Shown here: one piece after another, positions 1 through 7,939 of the stretch
How the letters are laid out: every line of letters starts with the position of its first letter
Numbering within the stretch: the stretch's first letter is position 1
The notes under the pieces: generated by a model
The model's input: the letters and a program-made list of their open reading frames with translations, nothing else
What the model was told of the DNA's origin: nothing
The model's database searches: none
DNA from: Baffinella frigidus
Taxonomy: Eukaryota; Cryptophyceae; Cryptomonadales; Baffinellaceae
Reading direction: 5' to 3'
DNA: 23,792 bases
Assembly (NCBI GenBank): GCA_026770585.1
Contig: MU646324.1
Span: 684,013 to 707,804 of the forward strand
Translations under genes and position numbers: made by a program

Positions 1-61
1 CCCCTCCCCCCTCTCCACCCCGCCCACACACCCTGGGGCGACAAGCCTGCCGGCCGGGTCC

Positions 62-113
62 CACCTGGATGCGGTTGTTGTCGCGGTCGGCGACGTAGAG
101 CATGCCCCCAGAG
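62..113 (-). repeat. 3'-edge echo of gene B exon 8
   Basis: Partial copy of the exon end ([17 protein letters not shown]) with CAG and donor GTGGGA, lying downstream of the real exon. It could be a decoy 5' splice site or an exon remnant. Confidence 0.7.
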
Positions 114-213
114 TCGCAAGAGGTTCACGACTCCCCTACAAGAGGGTCGCGACTCCCTTATAAGGGGGCCGCGACTCCCTTAGCAAGGGGCTTCAGGTGC
201 AGAGGCGAAGAAC

Positions 214-321
214 CTGGATGCGGTTGTTGTCGCGGTCGGCGACGTAAAGCATGCCCCCAGAGTCGCACGCGACCCCCGCAGGGTTGTTGAAGCAGCACGG
301 CCCCGTCCCGGCTTTTCCGAC
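214..321 (-). CDS. Gene B exon 8, NHL blade 3
   Basis: Acceptor CTGAAGCAG, 108 nt, phase 0/0. It encodes [20 protein letters not shown] and then [16 protein letters not shown], a complete NHL blade. The exon ends at a CAG followed by GTTCTT. If that donor is ignored, the frame reads VLRLCT and then a stop at 193-195, so this could also be the last exon. Continued splicing is favoured because the downstream echo (62-113) keeps the same CAG plus a better donor. Confidence 0.8.
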
Positions 322-444
322 CTGCTTCAGTTTTCGAGATTCAGGCCTAGTCCACGCGGTGCGTCTCCCATCGTGTACCGTATACATATATGTAGATATA
401 TGTAGATATAGATATATGTAGATATAGATATATGTAGATATAGA

Positions 445-501
<57 letters not shown>

Positions 502-579
502 GTCATTGAAGCAGCACGGCCCCGTCCCGGCTTTCCCAACCTGCTTCCACTTTCGAGATTCAGGCCTAGTCCACGCATC

Positions 580-612
<33 letters not shown>

Positions 613-3600
613 CATATATATATATATTATGTATATATATATATATTATATGTATATTATATATATATAATATATATATACACATATACGCGGATATATA
701 CATATATGTATGTATCCGCCCTTCCACGGCCCCGTCCCGGCTTTCCCAACCTGCTCCCGCTTTCGAGATTCAGGCCTAGTCCACGCATCGCCCAAATGAC
801 ATCGAATGTTTCCACAGTCCGCGTCGATTTTTGAAGAAGGAATCGAAGTTCTGGTACCACTTAGCAGCCACCGTTGCCCTTCCCCCCCGGATCTCTGGGG
901 GGGCATTTCAAGCCCATTACCCCGAAATGAATTTCAAGCCCATTACCCCGAAATGGCCCCGTCCCAGCTTTTCCAACCTGCTTCCACTTTCGAGATTCAG
1001 GCCCAATTCACGCATCATATATATATATACATATATGCGGATATATACATACATGTATAGATCCGCCCTTCCAAGTCACGTGTTTTCATCCGCATTGAGT
1101 TTTCACGAAGCATAGTGTGCGAGTAACGCTCCTGATCGAGAAGCTCTGGTACTAGGGCGATGTGCTATGTCCTTTAGGTCTTTTATTTTTTTTGGATACT
1201 CCCAACATAGGCGGACACCCCGCCCTTCCATTAAAAGGATCCGCAGGATGGCCCTGCTATGTCTCGAGCGACGGATGTTTGAGCGTGAACATGACCGAGA
1301 AGGGGGCATGCCGATGATCGCACCGTTCGCACAAGGACACGAGGGTTTAGGGTGTAGGGTGTAGGGTGTAGGGTGCAGGGTGTAGGGTGTAGGGTGTAGA
1401 GTGTATGGTGTATGGTGTATGGTGTAGGGTGTAGGGTGTAGGGTGTAGGGTGTAGGTTGTAGGGTTTAGAATGCACCGTGCGCACGAGGACGCCTTTTCC
1501 GTTGAAAAGCTGGATGCGGTTGCCTTGTTGTTCCACCACTGCGATCAACCCTGTTGGAGGAGGCTACGGCGTTACGATGACCACTCTTCTCGGATATCCG
1601 GGCGTAACGTCACCAGTTTCCAATAAAAATTGAAGAAAAGGCTCCAATTCCGGTTGAAAAGTGGTCCCTGTAGCCTTCTGAGCAGACCTGAACGCCGCAT
1701 CCTTCACGCACGACCGGTGCCTGGCACCGGTGACTTCGGGCTACGGTCCATCTAAACGATTATGGTACAAATCTTATCCATTCCTGGGGATCCTAACCGG
1801 AACCTCGCCCGGAAATCCGGGAGAAAAGGGCAACGGTGGCTGCTAAGTGGAGAAGACGCATCAACACAGGAGCAAACTCTGAAATCATACAGGGCTTTCA
1901 TAGAAGAATGTCACGAGGCAGGTCACGAGGACGGTCAAAAGAAAGTCACGAGGAAAGTCACAAGACAGTCACGAGGATGGCCACAAGACGGTCAAATCAC
2001 CAGCCGGCGTGACGCCGCAAGAGGCACGGGGCACACCGGCAGGAGTGGTCGTGACCGCAACAGGTTGCCGGAACTCCCCCGGCCCGCTGCCCTCCCCGCT
2101 GCCCTCCTGCCACCCAAACCAAACCAATTTAAATCAAATGTAAATCCCAAACCAATCCAATTTGAATCAAATGTAAACCCCGAACCAAACCAATTCAAAT
2201 CCCAAACCAAAAAAAATTAAATCATTATAACTGATCGACAGTGTTGGCTGCATACCTGCTGGAATGAGGTATGGAAGGCTCTCTCTAGAGAATCGAGGAC
2301 TGGTTGCAACCGGAGTGGGCGGGCCCCGTGGGCCCGCCTCGAGGCGATGCAACCCTCAGCCCTAAACCCCGAACCCCAAACCGTAACACCTAACACCTAA
2401 ACCCTAAATCCTAAATCCTAAACACCAAACCGTTCCGTGATGCATCAGGGTCGAGGAGAGAGGAGATGGTGCAACGTGTAGAGGAGAGAGGAGGGATTTT
2501 ACAGTGCACAGTGTGGGCTGGACTGCCCCGCACTCCACCACACCCAGCCACACAGTGGGCTTCGAAGGAAATCTCGACCGAAAATCCGGTCAATATATCG
2601 GTTGATACCATGTCTTTGTACCGAGCAATTCTGAATTAGTACCACGGAAGTAATTGGGCGGATCTGCGAAGCCCACTGTGTGGTTGAGGGGCAATGCCCA
2701 CTGACAAGGCTACACGGGACACTCTTGCCCGGATATCCGGGCAACACGTGACCATTCCCGGTACAATCCGAAGAAAAGGATCCAATTCCGGTCCCCTGTA
2801 GCCACGCCAGATTCTTGGAAGGAGTTGCCAAAAGTCAATTTCCCCTCAAGGCAGTGGTTTTCGAAGGTCAACAGACACATCCTTTGGTGCCTTAAAAAAT
2901 CAAGCCCCGCCTCGAATCTGGCGTGGAGTCTTGTGAGGGGCAGCAAACCTTGCCGATGGAGAGGTGAAGCGTGCCGTTTCCGTGCATCACCTGCGAAAGG
3001 CCATCGACTTCAATCGACAAATATATCCCTTAAGTGCCCATAGGGAGAATATTCCCCCTATGGGCAAACACACCTCCACTAACGTAACGAAATTCTCTGC
3101 CTTTTCCGTGCATCACCTGCGTGAGGCCATCGCATTTGACCTTCAAAACAATACTTCTTGTCGAAATGGGCTCCGCGCGGAATCGAGGTCAGGTCAGGAA
3201 CGAGCCGGATTTCTCAGAAAATGAACGTTTATGCTATCTTAGGCATGATTTTCATCCCAAAACAGCATCCCCCACTCAGAAGATGACACACAAAGGCAAA
3301 ACTTCCGGGAAAATGTTGGATCCGTGCCTGACCTGACCTCAACTTTTCCCGCGCGGAGCCCACTCCTAAACGCAACGACATTCGCGGCCACGTAAGCAAC
3401 TGTCCACACAGCGAACTACGAACGGATTTCGTGAACACTCCCCTAGTAAATAATCCATAGGGCCTACGGTAGGTAATACCGTAGGGACATAGGGAGGTTC
3501 TACGGATAAGGTAACGGGGAGTCGGGCATAAAATCCCTTTTTGAGCCGCTGTGGGGCGAGTGTGTGCTCCTCGGGCCAGAAGAAGGTGGTAACTCGGGGG

Positions 3601-6600
3601 ATGGCATCAGTTAAGGGTTGACGCCTAGAGACCAAACCAACACACACACACGCTCATCTCGAGGCTGAGAGTAATAAACAAGACGAAGAAGAAGGCGAAG
3701 AAGACGAAGACGACGAAGAAGAAGCAGAAGAAGCAAAGAATAATCTCCGTGGTCAACTGCAGCGGCACCAAAATGGGGTTGCTGGCCGCATGCCTCGACC
3801 CCCACACAAACTCCAAACCTCTACCTCCTACTCAAATCGACGCGCACCGTTGGCTCTGTCTCAGTCTATTTGGACTCACCTACCACACAGCAGACTTCGA
3901 AGGGATTTCGCGAATAAGCGATAAGACATAGGACCCTATGGGAAGGCAATGTCGTAGGGACATGGGGAGGGTTCCTACGGATAAGGTAACGGACAATGCC
4001 TTAAATTCGGCCAGAAAATCCCTTCGTAGCCCGCTGTGTGGTTGGGCTCAAGGCGCGCACCTGGACTCGGTTATTCAAGGTGTCGGCGACGACGAGGCGG
4101 CCTTCGAGGTCGACCGTGACCCCATACGGGAACTGGAAGTTGGTAGGCCCTGCCGAAACACCACACCACCGCGCCGCGTCACTGCCACCGTGGTTCACAA
4201 GCACCTGCATGCGCTTCCGGGTTCTCGCGATCTCGCGCACCGTGCTAATCCCCAGATGTCACGACCGTCACCCCGTACGGGAACTGCAAGTTGGTAGGCC
4301 CTGACAAAAACACCACCACGCGCCGAGTTACTCTCACAGAGGGCTTGTGCCGCACGACGCGTGCCGCATCACTCTACCACAACCGCGGTTCCGAAGCACC
4401 TGGTCTGCTGACCGTGACCCCGTGCGGGAACTGGAAGTTCGTCGGCCCTGCCGAAACACCACATCACCATCACAAATGAAGAGACTTTATTGAACGTATG
4501 AACTCACGCATGTTCAATGTGGCCCTGCCAAACCACCAGCATGCGCCGCGTTACTCTCACCCCTGCCACACCACCGCGCCACATCACTATCACCGCGGTT
4601 CACCGTACGGAAACTGGAAGTTCGTGGGGCCTGCCGAGGCGGGCTCGTTTTCAGGTTCATAGACGTTTGGATCACTCAACTCTAGGCTTAAGGGGCTTCC
4701 CCGTATGGGAATTGGAAGTTTGTAGGCCCTGCCAAAAACACCACCACGCGCCGCGTTACTTTCACAACAGTCTGGGGACAAGTCCCATATAGGCCAAAAA
4801 TCCCATAGAGCCGGACCGTGACCTCGTACGTGAACTGGAAGTTCGTCGGCCCTGCCGAAACACCACACCACCGCGCCGCGTCACTGCCACCGTGGGCTTG
4901 TGACGCACGCATGCCGCATCACACGCACCCCTGCCACACCACCGCGCCGTATGGGAACTGGAACTTGGTGGGCCCTGCCAGAACACCACTCGCCACATCA
5001 CTATCGCCCCTGCTACAACACCGCGCCGCATCACAGGTTTACTCAGTTAGAATCGGTTTTTCGATACCGAAAAGTGCGGTTGGTATGGTGGTTGAATGCC
5101 CGTGCAGATTTACTCTGTTGGTATGGTGGCTGAATACCCCTCTGGATGTTCTTGCCCGCGCAAGCTTTGGAGGGAGGGGTGGGGTGGGGCAGGGCCGACT
5201 AATCATGGCTCCCACCAGCCAATGGCTCCAACGTTCTGCCGAGGCGGGCCTATCCCTGGCGTGTTGAGGGGAGGCAACTAACCCGCGCCACGGCTGCCGA
5301 TAAGGTTGAGAGCGCCGTGTGCGGACCGTCTAACTTGACTCTCTTGCTACGGTGGATCAATACCCGTGCAGGTTTACTCTGTTGGTATGGTGGGTGAAGG
5401 GTGAAGGGGTGGACGATGCCTTTGGCGTTTCTGATAATATGGTGTGGGATGGTCCTTTTGATAATATAGTGTGGGATGGCCACCTGTGCCGTGGCTGCCG
5501 ATGGGGTGGAGAGGGCCGCATTTGCACAGTGCGCGTTTACTCTGTTGGTATGGTGGTTGAACACCCCTTGGTATGGTGGGTGAATAGTTGGTATGGTGAG
5601 TGGCATGGTGGGTGAACATGGTAGGTGAATACCCGTGGCGTGGCTGCCGATGGGGTGGAGAGGGCCTCCAACCTGGGCGTGATTCGTGTGTGGAGCACTC
5701 ATCGCAAGTCTTCGTGTATGCAGAGTGTTCAGTGTGAGGGCAGGCAGAGCGTACCCGTGCCGTGGCTGCCGATAGGGTGGAGAGGGCCGTGTGTGGACCG
5801 TGCAGGATTCTGGTAATATAGTGTGGGATGGTCCTTCTGATAATATAGTGTGGGATGGTTATTTTGATAGTATAGTGTGGGATGGTGATTGACAGGGTAC
5901 CTGTGCCGTGGCTGCCGATGGGGTGGAGAGGGCCTCCAGCCTGGGCGTGATTCGTGCGGGGAGCACTCATCGGAAGCGTGGGCAGCACTGATCGGAATAT
6001 AGTGTGGGATGGTCCTTCTGATAATATAGTGTGGAATGGTCCTTCTGATAATAAAGTGTGGGATGGTCCTTCTGATAATATAGTGTGGGATGGTCCTTCT
6101 GATAATATAGTGTGGGATGGTCACCCGTGCCGTGGCTGCCGATGGGGTGGAGAGGGCCGCGCACAGACCCGACCATTCGCGTCCGGAGCAGCTCCTCCGT
6201 CGACCCTGCCAATCACCATCCCATATTATATTATGAGGACCATCCCACACTATATTATGAGAAGGACCATCCCACACTATATTATCAGAAAGACCATCCC
6301 ACACTATATTATCAGAAACGTCTCGTTGTGGGAGTTTCACTGAGTCCACCCCATCACGCTCGCTAGCTCCACTCTGCCACGCCAAAGTGGTGGGTGCTAC
6401 ACGCACGCGTCCGCCGCTCAGAAGGAAATTGACTAGGATCCCGTCGAGCGAGAGAGAGTCAGGTCAGAGAGAGTCAAAGAGAGGGAGGGAGGGAGAGAGA
6501 GAGAGAGCGAAGGGAGAGAGAGAGAGAGAGAGTGCGCGAGCACGCGCGTGTGTCTCTTCGTGTGTTCTGCAGAAAACACGTGCCACACTATGAGAGAAGG

Positions 6601-6863
6601 GAGGCTTACCAGCGCCGAGAAGGCTGACGATTTGGTTCATCGCGTACTCCAGCTTCTGCATCCGCGTCTGCCAATCAACAAAGAAAGTGAGTTGTGGGTA
6701 ATCGGTTCCTTCTGCGTGCACCAGCCTGGGTCAGCAGCTTGGGGTTGGCACTAGCCAAGAGTTGCTGGCCGCACGACCATGGCCATGCCCATGACGCGCG
6801 CTCTACACTGCACTCACCAGCCACCATCTCTAAGAGTGGCTGCTGCTGAGGGGAGGGTTCCAT
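214..6863 (-). CDS. Gene B: NHL-repeat (beta-propeller) protein, 8 exons, left end probably open
   Basis: Exons read right to left: 6818-6863, 6610-6711, 6125-6205, 4061-4149, 2949-2990, 2037-2106, 1477-1550, 214-321. They total 612 nt (204 codons), all introns are GT-AG, and reading phase carries across all seven junctions. The predicted protein has a polar, Gln-rich start, a helical segment (residues about 28-50), then at least three NHL blades ending in NNRVQ, GNRIQ and NNRIQ about 47-51 residues apart. NHL repeats form propellers of about six blades that bind protein or RNA. Three blades suggest that the gene continues beyond the left edge or is a short relative. No RING or B-box is visible. 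Domain call: established family pattern. Gene model: inferred by hand, without transcript support. Confidence 0.75.
378..700. repeat. (TA)n microsatellite blocks in gene B intron 7
   Basis: Two long TA/TATATG tracts (about 378-500 and 578-700) separate the echoes of exon 8. They generate meaningless Tyr-Ile reading frames on both strands. Confidence 0.9.
505..1015 (-). repeat. 5'-edge echoes of gene B exon 8 (3 copies)
   Basis: Copies at about 505-578, 727-787 and 955-1015 carry the intron 3' end, the acceptor CAG and the first codons of the exon (VGKAGTGP in the best copy). All lie upstream of the real exon and are separated by TA tracts. Confidence 0.75.
1318..1475. repeat. 3'-edge echo of exon 7 and TGTAGGG-type heptamer array
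   Basis: A short copy of the exon 7 end (GTGCGAACG before a GTGCG donor) at 1318-1345 is followed by about 18 units of AGGGTGT with variants, ending at the donor of exon 7. Confidence 0.8.
1477..1550 (-). CDS. Gene B exon 7, NHL blade 2 end and blade 3 start
   Basis: Acceptor CTCCAACAG, donor GTGCAT, 74 nt, phase 1 in and 0 out. It encodes [15 protein letters not shown] and [16 protein letters not shown] closes blade 2. The usual Asp of VAD is replaced by Glu ([10 protein letters not shown]). The intron begins immediately with a TGTAGGG-type heptamer array, and a partial copy of the exon end with a donor lies at 1318-1345. Confidence 0.75.
1559..1680. repeat. Foldback repeat family with GGATATCCGGGC core, copy 1
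   Basis: Shares a GGATATCCGGGC core, a GAAGAAAAGG..CCAATTCCGGT segment and a terminal TGTAGCC(TT) with 2705-2804 and 22562-22656. The ends AGGCTAC and GTAGCCT are inverted, so this looks like a small non-autonomous transposable element. Confidence 0.55.
1905..1995. repeat. Degenerate 12-base tandem repeat
   Basis: Units of the type GTCACGAGGACG with AAGA substitutions, in the intron just downstream of gene B exon 6. Confidence 0.6.
2037..2106 (-). CDS. Gene B exon 6, NHL blade 2 first half
   Basis: Acceptor GGGTGGCAG, donor GTGTGC, 70 nt, phase 0 in and 1 out. It encodes [18 protein letters not shown] followed by TTTPA. The GSGPGEF..PVAV string is a textbook NHL strand. Just downstream in the intron is a degenerate 12-base tandem repeat (about 1905-1995). 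Confidence 0.75.
2110..2222. repeat. AATCAAAT-rich low-complexity tract
   Basis: Reiterated AACCAAATTTAAATCAAATG-like words. The same word type recurs at 14200-14515 (opposite orientation) and 18430-18480, which makes it a dispersed family instead of chance A/T richness. Confidence 0.5.
2352..2435. repeat. CCCTAAA-type heptamers, reversed orientation
   Basis: Telomere-like heptamers with the C-rich strand on +, opposite to almost all other blocks in the window. Confidence 0.75.
2548..2683. mobile_element. MITE-like foldback, family 1 (CCACACAG ends), short variant
   Basis: A 136-bp element with perfect 17-base inverted ends CCACACAGTGGGCTTCG. The interior has a second small palindrome around AATATATCGG. 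It shares its end with the longer copies at 3414, 3883 and 21938 but has a different interior. No transposase; a clear target duplication is not seen. Confidence 0.75.
2705..2804. repeat. Foldback repeat family with GGATATCCGGGC core, copy 2
   Basis: AAGGCTACACGGGAC at the left is inverted at the right as GTCCCCTGTAGCC. The core GCCCGGATATCCGGGC is itself a palindrome. It abuts the next foldback. Confidence 0.6.
2802..2926. mobile_element. Foldback element with CCACGCCAGATTC ends
   Basis: A 125-bp segment with 13-base inverted ends (CCACGCCAGATTC / GAATCTGGCGTGG). It ends 22 nt downstream of the donor of gene B exon 5. Confidence 0.65.
2949..2990 (-). CDS. Gene B exon 5, short NHL linker exon
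   Basis: A 42-nt exon, phase 0/0, acceptor TTTCGCAG and donor GTTTGC, encoding [14 protein letters not shown]. It joins the NRVQ end of exon 4 to the [12 protein letters not shown] start of exon 6, which restores the expected strand between blades. A second copy of the acceptor and first codons at about 3100-3130 is the upstream echo. That copy also has a possible donor (GTTAGT, 33-nt exon, phase 0/0), so alternative use is conceivable. Confidence 0.7.
3035..3066. repeat. Short hairpin
   Basis: TGCCCATAGGG and CCCTATGGGCA flank a 10-base loop in the intron upstream of gene B exon 5. Confidence 0.6.
3167..3362. mobile_element. Foldback element with TGGGCTCCGCGCGG ends
   Basis: A 196-bp element. 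The left end TGGGCTCCGCGCGG with GAGGTCAGGTCAGG inside is mirrored on the right by CCTGACCTGACCTC and CCGCGCGGAGCCCA. No coding capacity; MITE-like. Confidence 0.75.
3414..3554. mobile_element. MITE-like foldback, family 1, diverged copy
   Basis: The left end CCACACAGCGAACTACGAA and the interior TACCGTAGGGACATAGGG are shared with 3883-4041 and 21938-22098. The right end is degraded (GCTGTGGGG). Confidence 0.6.
3668..3740. repeat. GAA/GAC-rich trinucleotide tract
   Basis: Imperfect GAAGAC repeats; open on the minus strand as Phe/Leu-rich frames with no other support as coding. Confidence 0.8.
3883..4041. mobile_element. MITE-like foldback, family 1, copy next to gene B exon 4
   Basis: A 159-bp copy with ends CCACACAGCAGACTTCGAAGG and GCTGTGTGG. 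The interior has CCTACGGATAAGGTAACGG as in the other copies. The right end lies 19 nt into the intron after exon 4. Confidence 0.75.
4061..4149 (-). CDS. Gene B exon 4, NHL blade 1
   Basis: Acceptor TTTCGGCAG, donor GTGCGC, 89 nt, phase 1 in and 0 out. It encodes [20 protein letters not shown] then ADTLNNRVQ, with the NHL signature (P.GV.VD..G...VADT.NNRVQ) complete. Seven partial copies of the acceptor and exon start lie just upstream (4266-4985). A foldback element ends 19 nt downstream of the donor. Confidence 0.85.
4266..5030 (-). repeat. 5'-edge echoes of gene B exon 4 (seven)
   Basis: Copies near 4273, 4421, 4514, 4605, 4700, 4825 and 4950 contain the acceptor (TTCGGCAG or TTTGGCAG) and the exon start coding for [10 protein letters not shown], with variable intron sequence between. 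All lie upstream of the true exon. Each is a potential decoy acceptor. Confidence 0.85.
5037..5990. repeat. 3'-edge echoes of gene B exon 3 with TTGGTATGGTGG repeats
   Basis: Five copies of the exon 3 end (near 5283, 5482, 5630, 5750, 5900; plus strand CCGTGGCTGCCGATGGGG) alternate with TTTACTCTGTTGGTATGGTG repeats and single 27-base units. All lie downstream of exon 3. Several keep CACGG or CACAG followed by GTAC/GTGG. Confidence 0.75.
5995..6320. repeat. Large inverted repeat built of 27-bp units around gene B exon 3
   Basis: Left arm: about five tandem 27-base units (TCCTTCTGATAATATAGTGT plus GGGATGG) at 5995-6122. Right arm: about four inverted units at 6217-6320. The loop holds exon 3 (6125-6205). 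In the transcript the arms could pair and bring both splice sites of exon 3 together. Confidence 0.85.
6125..6205 (-). CDS. Gene B exon 3, lead-in to first NHL blade
   Basis: Acceptor ATTGGCAG, donor GTGACC, 81 nt, phase 1 in and 1 out. It encodes [16 protein letters not shown], then [10 protein letters not shown]. Joined to exon 4 it yields [17 protein letters not shown], the canonical lead-in of an NHL blade, which is the best evidence that the splice is right. The exon lies in the loop between the two arms of a large inverted repeat (5995-6320). Five copies of its 3' part lie downstream (5283-5930). Confidence 0.65.
6440..6535. repeat. GA-rich microsatellite
   Basis: (GA)n with GGGA interruptions in the intron downstream of gene B exon 2. 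Confidence 0.85.
6610..6711 (-). CDS. Gene B exon 2, helical segment
   Basis: The acceptor GCACGCAG opens the exon and the donor GTAAGC closes it (102 nt, phase 1 in and 1 out). It encodes a segment containing [19 protein letters not shown] and then NQIVSLLGA, an amphipathic helix that could be a short coiled coil ahead of the propeller. An internal CAG before ACGCGGATG could act as an alternative acceptor but would break phase with exon 1. Confidence 0.65.
6818..6863 (-). CDS. Gene B exon 1 (start codon)
   Basis: The ATG at 6863-6861 is the first Met after an in-frame stop that lies in the upstream TACCCTC heptamer array. The 15 codons read [15 protein letters not shown], ending with one base before a strong donor, GTGAGT. 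Phase matches exon 2. An acceptor-like CAG sits just upstream of the ATG, so a further 5' exon cannot be excluded. Confidence 0.6.
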
Positions 6864-6879
6864 CGTACGGCAGCTGTCC

Positions 6880-6950
6880 AAAAGCGACCTCTACCCTCTA
6901 CCCTCTACCCTCTACCCTCTACCCTCTACCCTCTGCCTTCTACCCTGCTA
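6880..6950. repeat. TACCCTC heptamer array
   Basis: About eight units of TACCCTC, a variant of the telomere-like heptamer, directly upstream of the gene B start codon. Confidence 0.85.
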
Positions 6951-7008
6951 CAATACCGTCTCGCCTCCCGACATGCCCCCGAAGACTACTGAGTGGCGTG
7001 CCAGGCCA

Positions 7009-7138
7009 GAGAGATTGGCAATTTATTGCCAAACAACCAGCGTCAGCGCCGCACATGCTACGTATTGTGCCACTACTGTACCCCGTGTCGGCTGCTCATA
7101 CGAGCATTCTCCGGATGGATTCCAACTCCACCTCCTAC
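7009..7138. repeat. 130-bp interspersed repeat, copy 1
   Basis: Starts with AGAGATTGGCAATTTATTGC (TTGGCAATttATTGCCAA is a palindrome) and ends in GGTGG on the other strand. The reverse complement occurs at 11253-11384 and, shorter, at 13183-13269, always with CAGCGTCAGCGCCGCACATG. A small non-autonomous element is likely. Confidence 0.7.
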
Positions 7139-7215
7139 AACGTGCCGGGCAAGGCAGTGCACGCAACTGATTTAAACCCGTGGCTCTCTCCTCTACCCGC
7201 ACGAGGCTGGCCCAT

Positions 7216-7359
7216 CACCTTTTTTAAAACCCGGGGAGCTGTACTAGTGAGGCACTGTGTAGTAATTTTCATGGGTTTGGACACGTGGCTACACGCTTTT
7301 CGTGTAGCCACGTGACCAAATCCCTAACAAACTCCTACAATCGATATTTAAAAAGGGTG
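7216..7359. mobile_element. MITE-like foldback, family 2 (CACCCTTTTTAAA ends, CACGTG hairpin), complete copy
   Basis: A 144-bp element with inverted ends CACCTTTTTTAAA and TTTAAAAAGGGTG, and a central hairpin ACGTGGCTACACG / CGTGTAGCCACGT. Relatives at 13326, 19064, 19387 and 19541. Confidence 0.75.
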
Positions 7360-7440
7360 TTGGATCAGCCTCGTATGGACACGCTGCACCATCTCTCGGG
7401 AGCCGTAGAGGAGACAGAACTCGGGAGGGTTGGTACGAGG

Positions 7441-7858
7441 GTGTCCCTTTAGGGTTATGACCAGGGTGTTTAGGGTGTTCAGAGTTTAGGGTTGGTACCA
7501 GGGTGTCCCTCCGCTCCTGCGAACAGTCTTCGACCTGGTTTAGGGTTTAGGGTTTAGAGATCAGGGATCAGGGTTTAGGGTTCAGGGTTTGGGGTTTAGT
7601 GTTTAGTGTTTAGTGTTTAGTGTTTAGGGTTTAGGGTTGAGTGTTTAGGCTTCAGGGGTTAGGGTTTAGGGGTCTTAGGGTTTAGGATTTAGGGTCCAGG
7701 GTTCAGGGTTTAGGGTTTAGAGTCTAGTGTCCAGGGTTTCGGGTTTATGGTTCAGGGTTCAGGGTGTAGGTTTAGGGTTTATGGTTCAGGCTTCAACCCA
7801 GTCGGAGACGCCGTTGGCGAGTGTTCAGTGTTCAGGGTGTAGGTTTAGGGTTTAGGGT
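7441..7858. repeat. TTTAGGG-type heptamer array
   Basis: Long run of TTTAGGG with TTCAGGG, TTTAGTG and TTTGGGG variants, G-rich on +. It holds the echo of the gene A terminal exon (7785-7828) and reaches the gene A stop codon. Confidence 0.9.
7785..7828 (-). repeat. 3'-edge echo of gene A exon A19, stop included
   Basis: Copy of the last codons (ANGVSDWVEA) ending in TGA where the real exon ends in TAA. It lies downstream within the heptamers. Confidence 0.75.
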
Positions 7859-7939
7859 TTAGGCTTCAACCCAGTCGGCGACGCCGTTGGCGATTTCGAC
7901 CAGGCGTAGCGGCATCTGCTGTAGCACCACCGCCGTCCC
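7859..7939 (-). CDS. Gene A exon A19, terminal exon with stop
   Basis: Acceptor GGTGGCAG, phase 0 in, 26 codons and a TAA. It encodes [20 protein letters not shown] then ADWVEA. The stop lies at the first base of a TTTAGGG-type array. Acceptor-side echoes are upstream at about 8035-8050 and 8110-8170. A donor-side (here stop-side) echo at 7785-7828 also keeps VSDWVEA and a stop (TGA). Unknown family. Confidence 0.75.
   Translation of the reverse strand, partial: GTAVVLQQMPLRLVEIANGVADWVEA

Larger units (their letters stand above)
6864..7858. other. Intergenic stretch between genes A and B
   Basis: Holds the TACCCTC array, an interspersed repeat (7009-7138), a palindromic foldback (7216-7359) and a long heptamer array. 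I see no convincing exon, promoter motif or polyadenylation signal. Confidence 0.5.

Noticed and set aside
193-834. Long frames rich in Tyr-Ile over the TA tracts
   Set aside because: Produced by (TA)n microsatellites on both strands; only the NHL exon part at 214-321 is supported.
1762-2220. 152-codon plus-strand frame
   Set aside because: Composition follows the 12-base repeat and Pro/Asn-rich tract, and the opposite strand carries the phased NHL exon 2037-2106.
3611-3816. Phe/Leu-rich minus-strand frames that look like a membrane segment
   Set aside because: Caused by the GAA/GAC trinucleotide tract at 3668-3740.
5995-6320. CRISPR-like array (27-bp repeats)
   Set aside because: Units are contiguous without spacers, occur inverted as well, and the DNA is clearly eukaryotic.
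5250-6406. Repetitive frames with HPTLYYQKD on the minus strand
   Set aside because: Translation of the 27-bp repeat; only 6125-6205 has splice and phase support.
7441-7858. Chromosome end (telomere)
   Set aside because: Arrays are interrupted, variant-rich and flanked by coding exons on both sides; they are interstitial.
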